From contig VHBB01000004.1 of the NCBI GenBank assembly GCA_016872155.1, positions 1 through 64,000 on the forward strand: 64,000 nt of DNA, given 5' to 3'. The position numbers and the translations under genes were made by a program. Source of the stretch: Sphingomonadales bacterium. Lineage in GTDB: Bacteria; Bacteroidota; Bacteroidia; Chitinophagales; Chitinophagaceae. The notes under the pieces were generated by a model, which was not told the origin of the DNA, ran no database searches, and saw only the letters and a list, made by a program, of their open reading frames with translations. How positions within the stretch are numbered: position 1 is the first letter of the stretch; each line of letters begins with the position of its first letter. This document shows positions 18,209 to 26,474 of the stretch, in pieces.

Positions 18209-19381
18209 ATGATCAACGTAATACTAAAGCGAAAGATCGCGCCCCGGGTATTATTGGGGCACCCCTGGATATTTGCTAACGAGGTCGACCGAGTAGAGGG
18301 GGAACTGAGTGGCGGAGAGGTAGTGGCCGTTTACACCCACGACAAAAAATGGGTGGGGCAGGGTTATGCCAATCCCCGATCACAAATATTGGTTCGCTTA
18401 CTTACGCGCGAAGAGGCGGTAACTATCGATGATTCTTTTTTTCTGGAAAAACTCCGCAGTTGTTGGGCCTATCGAAAGCGGATCGGCTACACCGAAAACT
18501 GTCGTCTGGTATTTGGAGAGGCCGATGGTTTGCCACAACTGATCATCGATAAGTTCAATGATTACTTCGTGCTTCAGACCTTGGCCTTGGGTATCGATCG
18601 CTGGAAGCCCGCACTGGTCAACGCCTTGCAAGAACTTTTTAGCCCCAAGGGAATCTATGAGCGCAACGATGTTCCGGTTCGAGAATTAGAGGGGCTGCCG
18701 CAACAAAAAGGTTTTTTGTCTGCGCCTTTCGATACGCGCATCGTTATTCAAGAAAATGGACTGCGTTTTTATGTAGACCTGGCCCAGGGGCAAAAGACAG
18801 GCTATTTTTTAGACCAGCAAGATAACCGAAGGGCCATTCGCTCTATTGTAAAAGATGCCGATGTGCTCGGCGCCTTTACCTACACCGGCACCTTCGAGAT
18901 TCATGCAGCACACTATGGGGCTCGCTCGGTGCTTGGTCTTGATATCTCGGCACAGGCCGTGGCACAGGCCAACGAAAATGCAAGACTGAGTGGTTTGCAA
19001 GATCGCTGTCGCTTCGAAGAGGCCAATGCCTTTGATGTACTCAAGCAATGGGCCAAAGAGAAAAAACAGTATGATGTGGTCATGCTCGATCCGCCGGCAT
19101 TTACCAAGAGCCGGGCCACTTTACAAAAAGCCATCACCGGTTACAAAGAAATCAACTTGCGAGGCATGAAGCTGGTTAAGCCCGGAGGATTTTTGGTTAC
19201 CTCGTCTTGCACCAACCTGGTGGCGCCCGATCTATTTATAGAGATCATCGCCATGGCAGCCAAAGATGCAAGGCGGTCCATACGACAGGTCTGTTTTCAG
19301 ACACAATCGCCCGATCATCCCATTATACCTGCCATGGAAAATACCCATTACCTGAAATTTCTAATCATTCAAGTGCAATAG
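18209..19381 (+). CDS. Class I SAM-dependent rRNA methyltransferase, RlmI/RlmK-like with PUA domain
   Basis: The 390-residue protein resembles 23S rRNA cytosine-5 methyltransferase RlmI. The N-terminal PUA domain (about 1-80, with HPWIFANEVDRVEGELSGGE) binds RNA. The central region has the EEHI-like segment VYERND-type (GIYERNDVPVR) and GQKTGYFLDQQDNR. The Rossmann core carries GAFTYTGTFEIHAAHYGA, and the catalytic loop LDPPAFTKSR lies near residue 295. SSCTN follows near 332. The exact target base is not proven, since the family also contains RlmK/RlmL-type members. Confidence 0.92.
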   Translation: MINVILKRKIAPRVLLGHPWIFANEVDRVEGELSGGEVVAVYTHDKKWVGQGYANPRSQILVRLLTREEAVTIDDSFFLEKLRSCWAYRKRIGYTENCRLVFGEADGLPQLIIDKFNDYFVLQTLALGIDRWKPALVNALQELFSPKGIYERNDVPVRELEGLPQQKGFLSAPFDTRIVIQENGLRFYVDLAQGQKTGYFLDQQDNRRAIRSIVKDADVLGAFTYTGTFEIHAAHYGARSVLGLDISAQAVAQANENARLSGLQDRCRFEEANAFDVLKQWAKEKKQYDVVMLDPPAFTKSRATLQKAITGYKEINLRGMKLVKPGGFLVTSSCTNLVAPDLFIEIIAMAAKDARRSIRQVCFQTQSPDHPIIPAMENTHYLKFLIIQVQ

Positions 19382-19433
19382 TAAAATGGAACCCCGGTAG
19401 ACTGGGCTTATGCTAGAGATGATTGGCAAACGA

Positions 19434-19778
19434 TTACTTGCTTACCTGAAACTTTCCTGACTCAATAATTTTTCCGTTGGCGTCGGTCAGGTGATAGATG
19501 TAAATACCGCGGGGAAATTCGTTAAGATTTAATACCAACTTTTCTTGCGACAAGGAGGTGGCAAACAATTTTTTTCCTAAAATGCCGCTATAGACTTGCA
19601 AGGTCAGACCGCGTTTGAAGCTCTCGCGCAAGTCGAAGGTGATATAGCTAACGGCGGGGTTTGGATATAGCTTTACCATCCGTGCGTTGGGCTCTGGCAA
19701 CGAAGAGGCAGGCTGCTGCTGCGAGAAGGCAGACAACTGCAGACCCAGCACAAACAATATAACCGCTATTCTTTTCAA
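19434..19778 (-). CDS. Small secreted protein with T9SS type A sorting domain
   Basis: This 114-residue protein begins with TTG 19778, chosen because it gives a neat signal peptide (MKRIAVILFVLGLQLSAFSQ) and lies just after a strong promoter box; a longer TTG start at 19814 would fall inside the -33 element. After a short linker, nearly all the mature protein is a type A C-terminal domain (MVKLYPNPAVSYITFDL, GILGKKLFAT, FPRGIYIYHLTD..SGKFQVSK). It therefore has no separate passenger domain. It might be a surface-attached minimal protein or a remnant of a larger cargo. Confidence 0.8.
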   Translation of the reverse strand: MKRIAVILFVLGLQLSAFSQQQPASSLPEPNARMVKLYPNPAVSYITFDLRESFKRGLTLQVYSGILGKKLFATSLSQEKLVLNLNEFPRGIYIYHLTDANGKIIESGKFQVSK

Positions 19779-19783
19779 GTATT

Positions 19784-19814
19784 CAAATATAATACATGCA
19801 ATGGCCTTTTCCAA
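19784..19814 (-). promoter_or_regulatory. -33/-7 promoter of the small T9SS protein gene
   Basis: On the minus strand TTG (19814-19812) is followed after 20 nt by TATATTTG (19791-19784), matching the Bacteroidota TTG-N17-23-TAnnTTTG arrangement. The -7 box ends 5 nt before the TTG start codon at 19778, so the mRNA would be essentially leaderless. Confidence 0.65.
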
Positions 19815-19884
19815 ACAGTGGGACAGCCTTTTATGCCTAACGGCATCATAATCAATTGCTGAAAACCCTTTTTTGGGGCTGAGA

Positions 19885-20355
19885 TCAGGCCAGTTCGCTC
19901 AGCTTGGCATTGATCTTCTCGAAATCGGGAATATCGCCGGCACTTTCGAGCACTTCGGCATATTGCACGATGCCCTTGCGATCGATCACAAAGGCCGAAC
20001 GCTTCGAGACCCCCTTCATATCGAGGATCCAGTCGTGATAGATACTATCGTAGCTTTCAGAAACTTTTTTATTGAAGTCGCTGAGCAACGGAAAGTTCAA
20101 CTGCTGCTCTTCTTTGAATTTTCCCAGGGTAAAGACAGAATCGACAGAGATGCCAAATACCTTGGCATGGGCATTATTGTACAGTGCAATATTGTCTCGA
20201 ACGGAACAAAGCTCTTTGGTGCACACGCCTGTAAACGATTGCGGAAAAAATAGCAGGAGCACATTATTTCCTTGCAAGGCAGAGAGCTGTACAGGATTTT
20301 TGTCCGAATCGAACAGGGTAAAATCGGGTGCTGATTGTCCAACTTGTACGGGCAT
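19885..20355 (-). CDS. Peroxiredoxin / redoxin family protein
   Basis: This 156-residue cytosolic thiol peroxidase is of the AhpC/TSA fold. The active-site segment QSFTGVCTKELCSVRDN carries the peroxidatic Cys in TxxC context and a second Cys four residues on. ALQGNNVLLLFFP and FGISVDSVFTLGKFKEEQ are typical strands. The sequence fits AhpE/BCP-like single-domain peroxiredoxins; the resolving mechanism is unsure. The gene is divergent from the Nif3-like gene. A CATCTTTG box (minus strand, 20400-20393), one mismatch from TAnnTTTG, may be its promoter. Confidence 0.9.
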   Translation of the reverse strand: MPVQVGQSAPDFTLFDSDKNPVQLSALQGNNVLLLFFPQSFTGVCTKELCSVRDNIALYNNAHAKVFGISVDSVFTLGKFKEEQQLNFPLLSDFNKKVSESYDSIYHDWILDMKGVSKRSAFVIDRKGIVQYAEVLESAGDIPDFEKINAKLSELA

Positions 20356-20417
20356 AGATTAATTTTTAAGAGTTACAGGACTGCAAAGATGAATAAAATG
20401 GATGTATTTTAGGGCCT

Positions 20418-21524
20418 ATGATAAAAATAGTTGATGTACTGGCCGTGCTCGAACGTTGGGCCCCCCCTGTGTTGCAGGAATCGTACGATAACGCCGGATT
20501 GCTTACGGGGGACCGGAGTGATGGTTGCACCGGTGTGCTATGCTGCCTGGATGTAACCGAGGCCGTGCTCGACGAAGCGTTGTCTAAGGGCTGTAATCTG
20601 ATCGTGGCCCATCACCCCCTGATCTTTAAAGGCATTACAAAACTCAGTGGGGGTAGTGGCCTCGAAAGGACCTTGATCAAAGCGATCAAAAAAGACCTGG
20701 CCATCTATGCGATTCATACGAATCTCGATAATGTAATGAGCGGGGTCAACGGAAAGATCGCCTCGCTGTTACAACTAAGCAATACTCGGGTGTTGTTACC
20801 CAAGGGAGACACCTTGCAAAAACTGATCACCTATGTGCCCGTGCAGCATACCGAAACGGTTCGCCAAGCCCTTTTTACCGCCGGCGCCGGTCAGATCGGG
20901 GCCTATAGCGAATGCAGTTTTTCTGTGGCAGGAGAGGGCAGTTTTAAACCCGGTGCGGGCACTCGGCCTTTCGTCGGTAAGCAAGACCAGCGGCATACCG
21001 AAAAAGAAGATCGGCTAGAGGTCATCTTTCCGGTCTATTTACAAGGAGCGCTATTAGAGGCCCTGCGAAAGGCGCATCCCTACGAAGAGGTAGCCTACGA
21101 CATCGTCCCCCTGGTCAATGCAAACCAAGAACTGGGCGCCGGGCTGGTGGGCGAACGGGAGCAACCCCTAGAAGAGTCGGCTTTTTTAAAAAAACTGGCT
21201 CAAACCTTTGGGGTCGGTCAGCTCCGACACAGCCCTTTATTGGGCAGGCCCATAAGAAGGGTGGCCGTTTGCGGAGGGGCAGGCAGCTTTCTGATTTCCA
21301 AGGCCTTGGCTGCAGGTGCCGACCTTTTTGTAACGGCCGATCTTAAGTACCACGACTTTTTTCTGGCCGATGGGAGAATGGTCTTGGCCGATATCGGGCA
21401 CTTTGAGTCTGAGCAGTTTACGATCGATCTGCTGGCCGATCATTTAGCCGAAAAATTTCTTAACTTTGCCGTCCTCAAAACAAGCATATCCACTAATCCC
21501 GTCAACTATTTATGGCACAAGTAA
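20418..21524 (+). CDS. Nif3-like dinuclear metal-centre hexameric protein
   Basis: The 368-residue protein has the Nif3/YqfO/YbgI signature: ESYDNAGLLTGD near residue 20, HHPLIF near 65 and HTNLDNVMSG near 99 supply His and Asp metal ligands, and GHFESEQFTIDLLADHL near 332 supplies the C-terminal His/Glu. A middle insert of about 120 residues (LQKLITYVPVQHTETVRQALF to HPYEEVAYDIVPL) is the PII-like YqfO insertion. Function is debated (GTP cyclohydrolase-like, or folate-related). Its last 13 bp overlap the zinc-ribbon gene, so the two are translationally coupled. Confidence 0.93.
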   Translation: MIKIVDVLAVLERWAPPVLQESYDNAGLLTGDRSDGCTGVLCCLDVTEAVLDEALSKGCNLIVAHHPLIFKGITKLSGGSGLERTLIKAIKKDLAIYAIHTNLDNVMSGVNGKIASLLQLSNTRVLLPKGDTLQKLITYVPVQHTETVRQALFTAGAGQIGAYSECSFSVAGEGSFKPGAGTRPFVGKQDQRHTEKEDRLEVIFPVYLQGALLEALRKAHPYEEVAYDIVPLVNANQELGAGLVGEREQPLEESAFLKKLAQTFGVGQLRHSPLLGRPIRRVAVCGGAGSFLISKALAAGADLFVTADLKYHDFFLADGRMVLADIGHFESEQFTIDLLADHLAEKFLNFAVLKTSISTNPVNYLWHK

Positions 21525-22267
21525 AAGATTTTTCGATCCAAGAGAAGCTGGTGTCTTTGGTAACCCTTCAACAGATCGACAGCAAGCTCGACGAGATCAA
21601 GATCCTCAAAGGCGAGCTTCCGATGGAGGTAGCCGATCTGGAGGACGAGATCACCGGATTGCATGCCCGTCTTACCCGCATCGAAGAAGAGATTAACGGG
21701 GTCACCGAATTTATTGAGCAGCGCAAGCTGGCCATTAAGGCTGCCGAGGCGCAGGTGGCCAAGTACGAAAAGCAAAGTGAGAACGTAAAGAATAACCGGG
21801 AGTACGAGGCCATCAACAAAGAGATCGAAATGCAGCAACTCGATGTAAAGCTGGCCGAAAAACACATTAAGGATGCCACCGACGAGATCGCCGAAAAAGC
21901 TGTCTTGCTCGATAAGGCCAAAAAGAATATCGCTGCCAAAGAAGGCGTGCTCGCTACCAAAAAAGAAGAGCTCGAAAAGATTATCGTGGCCAACGAAAAA
22001 GAAGAGAAACAATTTAACAAACTGGCGGGCGAAGCCAAGCAACAGGTTGATCCCCGACTGTTGGCCAGTTACGAAAAGATCCGCGGCAATTATCGCAACG
22101 GACTGGCCGTGGTACCCGTAGAGCGGGATGCTTGTGGGGGTTGCTTCAATGCCATTCCTCCGCAAAAACAAAGCGAGATCCGTCAGCATAAAAAGATCAT
22201 GATCTGCGAGAACTGTGGTCGTATCTTGGTCGACGAGGAGTTGGCCAACGGCGTTCAGCTGGCCTAA
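21512..22267 (+). CDS. Coiled-coil zinc-ribbon protein (CT398/C4-type family)
   Basis: The 251-residue protein is mainly one long alpha-helical coiled coil (residues about 10-180, rich in E, K, L and A, such as VAKYEKQSENVKNNREYEA) followed by a C4 zinc ribbon with CGGC near residue 207 and CENC near 231. This architecture matches the CT398/HP0958 family, where the H. pylori protein acts in RpoN stability and flagellar control and the chlamydial protein binds sigma54 and secretion parts; neither role can be assumed here. It overlaps the Nif3-like gene by 13 bp, a pairing I recall as common in this phylum. Confidence 0.92.
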   Translation: MAQVKDFSIQEKLVSLVTLQQIDSKLDEIKILKGELPMEVADLEDEITGLHARLTRIEEEINGVTEFIEQRKLAIKAAEAQVAKYEKQSENVKNNREYEAINKEIEMQQLDVKLAEKHIKDATDEIAEKAVLLDKAKKNIAAKEGVLATKKEELEKIIVANEKEEKQFNKLAGEAKQQVDPRLLASYEKIRGNYRNGLAVVPVERDACGGCFNAIPPQKQSEIRQHKKIMICENCGRILVDEELANGVQLA

Positions 22268-22303
22268 AGGAACTTGCTGACTAGCCCAACAAGAAATTTA
22301 AAT

Positions 22304-22333
22304 AAATCCCGTTTTTTAAAAGCGGGATTTTTT
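22304..22333 (+). terminator. Intrinsic terminator after the Nif3/zinc-ribbon operon
   Basis: AAATCCCG (22304-22311) pairs with CGGGATTT (22323-22330), then TTT follows, so the stem ends in a T-rich tract of six. The loop is an 11-nt T6A4G tract that can pair further. It separates the zinc-ribbon gene from recN. Confidence 0.8.
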
Positions 22334-22401
22334 GTGAAAGCCCCTCTCGTTTTTCGCGCTTTAGTCTTTGTGGTGGGCGTAAATCCAACTAATTTGTGCC
22401 C

Positions 22402-24063
22402 ATGCTCCTGCGACTTTTTGTTCAGAACTATGCCATTATCGATGAGCTAGAGATCGGTTTCTCTCCGCACTTTAGTGTTATTACCGGCGAAACGGGTGCC
22501 GGTAAATCAATCTTGATGGGAGCGATGGGATTAATTTTAGGAGCACGCGCCGATGCATCGGTACTGGGCAACAGAGATAAAAAACTAATTGTTGAGGGGC
22601 AATTCGATATTCGTCAAAAAAAAGCGGTGCTGGACTGGCTGGCTCAAGAGGAGCTCGATCAAGAAGAAGCCCTGATTATTCGAAGAGAGATTGCGGCGGC
22701 CGGCAAGTCCAGGGCCTTCGTAAATGACACCCCGGTAACGCTAGCGCAACTACAACAGCTTTGCTCACTGCTGGTCGATCTGCACCAGCAGTTCGATACC
22801 CTCGAGCTAGAAGAGACTTCTTTTCAACGAGAAGTGCTCGATGCGCTGGCCGGACAATTCGATGCGCTCGAGCAGTACCATGCGCTCTACCGAACACTAG
22901 TACAGTTGCGGCAATCGGTCAGTACGCTCCTCGAACAAAAACGTACGTTCGAGTCAAGGGCAGCGTACGACCGGTTTCAGCTCGAAGAGTTAGACGAAGC
23001 TGCTTTTGTGGCCGGAGAGCTCGAGGCCGCTGCTACCGAGTTAAAGACCCTTACGCATGCCGAATCGATTCGTACCACCTTGCAACAACTGTCCTTTTCT
23101 TTTTTGACCGGCGAGGAGGCCCTGCTACCCGCCTTTAAGTTGTTGCTCAACGAACTTGCTTCGCAAAAAGAATTTCATCCCGAACTGCCTGCACTCGAAG
23201 AAAGGCTTCGTTCTTCGTACGAAGAGATGCACGATGTGGCGCGCGACCTCGAACGTTTAAGCGAAAAGGTGCAGGTGCAGCCCGAGCGCACCGCCCAACT
23301 TAACGAAAGGCTTTCGTTGGGGTATCGTCTTTGTAAAAAGCACCAGGTAAACACGACCGATGAGTTATTGTCGGTGCAACAAGTGCTTCGCGAAAAATGT
23401 AAATCGGTTGTCGATATAGACGAGCAGTTGCAGGCCCAACAAAAAGCGGTAATCGAGACCGAAAAAAAAGCGAGACAATTGGCTGCGACCCTTTCTGCCG
23501 CTCGAAAAAAGCAAATTGCCCCGCTAGAAAAAAAGGTCAATGCCTTACTGAAACAAGTGGGAATGCCTGCCGCTCAATTGCAGGTGCAGATCAACGAAGT
23601 GGAATTAGGTCGGGATGGCTTCGACGACGTTTCGTTTCTTTTCGATGCCAACCGAAGCGGCCAGTTTCAGTCGTTACGCAAAGTGGCCAGTGGCGGAGAG
23701 TTAAGTCGACTGATGCTTTGTGTCAAATCGTTGGTAGCGGCCTCGCTTGATCTGCCCACGCTAATTTTTGATGAGATCGATACGGGCATCTCCGGCGAAG
23801 CGGCCCGGCAAGTGGGACTTTTGTTAAATGATCTCGCCAAGAGCCGTCAGGTTATTTGTATTACCCATCAGCCTCAAATCGCGGGAAAGGCGCAGTCGCA
23901 TTTTTTTGTTTACAAGCAGCTAGATAAGGATCCCAAGGCCGCCGCAATTACTCGTATAAAATTACTTGAACAACAGGAGCGGATCGATGTGATGGCCCGT
24001 ATGTTGGGTGGCGATCAGCCGTCGGCCGCGGCCCTGGCCAATGCCCGCGAAATGCTCTCCTGA
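22402..24063 (+). CDS. recN: DNA repair protein RecN
   Basis: This SMC-like ATPase of double-strand break repair has 553 residues. Walker A ITGETGAGKSILMGA lies near residue 30. A long coiled coil (about 150-370) with a Leu/Glu-rich arm follows, then signature motif VASGGELSRLMLC near 435, Walker B LIFDEIDTGISGE near 460 and the D-loop/His ITHQPQIAG near 496. ATG 22402 is chosen over GTG 22396 two codons earlier. It is preceded by a terminator at 22304 and is probably a single-gene unit. Confidence 0.97.
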   Translation: MLLRLFVQNYAIIDELEIGFSPHFSVITGETGAGKSILMGAMGLILGARADASVLGNRDKKLIVEGQFDIRQKKAVLDWLAQEELDQEEALIIRREIAAAGKSRAFVNDTPVTLAQLQQLCSLLVDLHQQFDTLELEETSFQREVLDALAGQFDALEQYHALYRTLVQLRQSVSTLLEQKRTFESRAAYDRFQLEELDEAAFVAGELEAAATELKTLTHAESIRTTLQQLSFSFLTGEEALLPAFKLLLNELASQKEFHPELPALEERLRSSYEEMHDVARDLERLSEKVQVQPERTAQLNERLSLGYRLCKKHQVNTTDELLSVQQVLREKCKSVVDIDEQLQAQQKAVIETEKKARQLAATLSAARKKQIAPLEKKVNALLKQVGMPAAQLQVQINEVELGRDGFDDVSFLFDANRSGQFQSLRKVASGGELSRLMLCVKSLVAASLDLPTLIFDEIDTGISGEAARQVGLLLNDLAKSRQVICITHQPQIAGKAQSHFFVYKQLDKDPKAAAITRIKLLEQQERIDVMARMLGGDQPSAAALANAREMLS

Positions 24064-24064
24064 T

Positions 24065-24073
24065 TGTGGATAA
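24065..24073 (-). promoter_or_regulatory. Perfect DnaA box ahead of dnaB
   Basis: On the minus strand this reads TTATCCACA, the consensus DnaA box. It lies in the 124-bp gap between recN and dnaB, about 115 bp before the dnaB start. A single 9-mer can arise by chance, so a role in dnaB control is only suggested. Confidence 0.5.
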
Positions 24074-24101
24074 CCCACCGGTTTGCCGTGCGAAAAAGGT
24101 G

Positions 24102-24127
24102 CAGAAAGAAAAATTTTTTCTGTTTTT
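24102..24127 (+). terminator. Weak terminator-like hairpin after recN
   Basis: CAGAAA (24102-24107) and TTTCTG (24117-24122) pair around an A/T-rich centre and a T5 tract follows at 24123-24127. The stem is AT-rich and weak, so termination is plausible but unsure. Confidence 0.35.
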
Positions 24128-24187
24128 CATTTGGGGTTTATTTCGCTGTTCGCTCACCTGTTATCGAACCCTCAAATAGCCCCTTGT

Positions 24188-25750
24188 ATGGATGTACCCA
24201 ACCTGAACAAAGACCGAAAAGCAAAACGTAAAACCGCCGTAGACCTGGGCACGATGGTGTATGGCAAGGTGCCTCCCCAGGCCCGCGAACTCGAAGAAGC
24301 GGTGCTAGGGGCCATCATGCTCGAGCGCGGCGCTTTCGATATCGTGGTCGAGATCTTGAAGCCGGGTTGCTTCTATACCGAGGCTCATCAGCGCATTTTC
24401 GCGGCCATGCAATCGCTGTCGAATAAAAGTCAGCCCATCGATATCTTGACCGTTACCGAAGAACTGCGGTTTAAAGAAGAGCTCGATATTGTTGGCGGCC
24501 CGTATGTGCTGACCAAGTTGACCAATGCGGTCGTATCAGCTGCCAATATCGAGGCGCATGCGCGCATTATCTTACAAAAATTTATTCAACGCGAACTCAT
24601 TCGGGTCAGCGGCGAAATTATTGGCGATGCGTACGAAGATTCCACCGATGTCTTTGATCTGCTCGATGATGCCGAGACCAAACTGTTCGAGATCACCAAC
24701 AATAACCTGCGCAAGAATTTTGAGACCATCGACTCGGTGCTGGTCAATACCATCAAGCGAATCGAAGACTTACGCAATAAGAACGAAGATCTAACGGGTG
24801 TGCCCAGCGGATTTGCCACCCTTGACCGTATTACCTATGGCTGGCAGCGCACCGATCTGATTATATTGGCCGCTCGCCCGGCGGTGGGTAAGACGGCTTT
24901 TGCCCTCAACCTGGCCCGCAATGCCGTAATGCATCCGACCAAAACGACACCCGTCGCTTTCTTTTCGCTCGAGATGAGTGCCGCACAGCTGGTACAGCGA
25001 ATCTTGTCTGCCGAAAGTGAGATCTGGCTCGAAAAGATCAGCCGCGGAAAAATGGAAGAGCACGAGATGAAACAACTGTATGCACGAGGTGTGCAACGAT
25101 TGGCTCAAGCACCACTGTTCATTGACGACACACCTGCTTTGAATATTTTTGAACTTCGTGCCAAGTGTCGTCGCTTAAAGAACAAACATAACATTGGCAT
25201 GATCATTGTCGATTACCTGCAATTGATGAGCGGTACCGGCGAAAACAGAAATAGCAATCGAGAGCAAGAGATCAGCAATATCTCCAGAAACTTAAAAGCA
25301 CTGGCCAAAGAGCTGAGCATTCCTATTATTGCACTGTCTCAGTTGAGTCGTGCGGTAGAGACACGCGGGGCCGGTAAGGACGGCTCCAAAATGCCACAGT
25401 TGAGCGATCTGCGCGAATCGGGTGCCATTGAACAAGATGCCGATCTGGTTATGTTCTTGTATCGTCCCGAGTATTACGATATTACCACCACCGAGATGGG
25501 CGAGAATAACCGTGGCGAAACGCATGTACGTATCGCTAAGCATCGAAATGGTTCGCTAGAGACCATCAAGTTGCGTGCACTGCTCAACATTCAGAAGTTT
25601 ACCGAAGAAGAAGGGGGGTTGGGTATGAGTGGACTTAGTTCGAATTGGAAACCGGTGAGTGATGTGGATGGACAGGGTGGGGCGCGCGTATTCGTGCAGA
25701 CCGGTAGCCGAATGAACGATATCGATCCTGATGATGATATGCCAGCCTAA
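24188..25750 (+). CDS. dnaB: Replicative DNA helicase DnaB
   Basis: This is the hexameric fork helicase, 520 residues. ATG 24188 (MDVPNLNKD) is preferred over one 35 codons upstream whose extension (MPCEKGAERK..) is not DnaB-like. The N-terminal DnaB domain (PPQARELEEAVLGAIMLE..) covers about 25-130. The RecA-like core has Walker A ARPAVGKTAF near residue 235, FFSLEMSAAQLVQRIL near 258, Walker B MIIVDYLQLM near 340, and IALSQLSRAVE near 383. The tail is acidic (NDIDPDDDMPA). No intein is present. rsmE follows 2 bp after the stop. Confidence 0.98.
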   Translation: MDVPNLNKDRKAKRKTAVDLGTMVYGKVPPQARELEEAVLGAIMLERGAFDIVVEILKPGCFYTEAHQRIFAAMQSLSNKSQPIDILTVTEELRFKEELDIVGGPYVLTKLTNAVVSAANIEAHARIILQKFIQRELIRVSGEIIGDAYEDSTDVFDLLDDAETKLFEITNNNLRKNFETIDSVLVNTIKRIEDLRNKNEDLTGVPSGFATLDRITYGWQRTDLIILAARPAVGKTAFALNLARNAVMHPTKTTPVAFFSLEMSAAQLVQRILSAESEIWLEKISRGKMEEHEMKQLYARGVQRLAQAPLFIDDTPALNIFELRAKCRRLKNKHNIGMIIVDYLQLMSGTGENRNSNREQEISNISRNLKALAKELSIPIIALSQLSRAVETRGAGKDGSKMPQLSDLRESGAIEQDADLVMFLYRPEYYDITTTEMGENNRGETHVRIAKHRNGSLETIKLRALLNIQKFTEEEGGLGMSGLSSNWKPVSDVDGQGGARVFVQTGSRMNDIDPDDDMPA

Positions 25751-25752
25751 GT

Positions 25753-26469
25753 ATGACGACTCCTTTTTTTTATATATCGTCTTACGGACCGGGACAAACC
25801 AGCGTTACCCTCGACGAGATCAACAGCAAGCATGCTATACAGGTGTTGCGCTTAAGAAAAGGAGATACTGTTTTACTGACCGATGGATGTGGCACACTGT
25901 TACAGGGCACGATCGCCGACGAACACCGTAAAGCCTGTGTGATACAGATCGAATCGGTGCAGACAGTACCGCCTCCGACATCCCCTGTACTACTGGCCGT
26001 ATCGCCGTTAAAAAATACCAGCCGATTTGAGTGGCTGCTCGAGAAGGTTACCGAGTTGGGTGTTCACCGCATTATTCCGATTCGTTGCGATCGAACCGAA
26101 AAAGAAAATCTTCGTACCGATCGGTTACGCTCCGTACTTGTTAGTGCCCTGTTGCAAAGCCGCCAGTGTTGGTTACCGGTCTTAGAAGAGCCAATGCCTT
26201 TTACAATACTTACGGAGCTAACCGACTTGGCCGCTAATCGTTGTATCGCCTATTGTGGCGAAGCGAAAAAAATTTCATTGAATAACTGGCATCCCGGCCA
26301 AGGTGCTACGCTGGTCTGTATTGGCCCCGAAGGTGATTTTACAGAGGCCGAGCATGCAAAGGCGCTACAGAGTGGTTTTACAATGGTGCACTTGGGTGCC
26401 AACCGACTTCGCACCGAGACCGCCGCGATGGTGGCGGTAGCCCTGCTTACCCAGCGCGCGGGCGCTTGA
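25753..26469 (+). CDS. rsmE: 16S rRNA (uracil-1498-N3)-methyltransferase RsmE
   Basis: This 238-residue SPOUT-fold enzyme methylates U1498 of 16S rRNA. An N-terminal PUA-like domain (about 1-70: HAIQVLRLRKGDTVLLTDG) precedes the trefoil-knot SAM-binding domain, with KNTSRFEWLLEKVTELGV near 90, IGPEGDFTEAE near 194, and LGANRLRTETAAMVA near 215, all family hallmarks. It begins 2 bp after dnaB, so it is co-transcribed with it. Convergent pyrD ends 5 bp away. Confidence 0.96.
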   Translation: MTTPFFYISSYGPGQTSVTLDEINSKHAIQVLRLRKGDTVLLTDGCGTLLQGTIADEHRKACVIQIESVQTVPPPTSPVLLAVSPLKNTSRFEWLLEKVTELGVHRIIPIRCDRTEKENLRTDRLRSVLVSALLQSRQCWLPVLEEPMPFTILTELTDLAANRCIAYCGEAKKISLNNWHPGQGATLVCIGPEGDFTEAEHAKALQSGFTMVHLGANRLRTETAAMVAVALLTQRAGA

Positions 26470-26474
26470 CAGGG

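Noticed and set aside
21506-22189. Long open frame (227 codons) antisense to the coiled-coil zinc-ribbon gene
   Set aside because: The Lys/Glu-rich coiled coil on the plus strand creates few stops in the opposite strand; the antisense product is a Phe/Leu-rich mirror with no family features.
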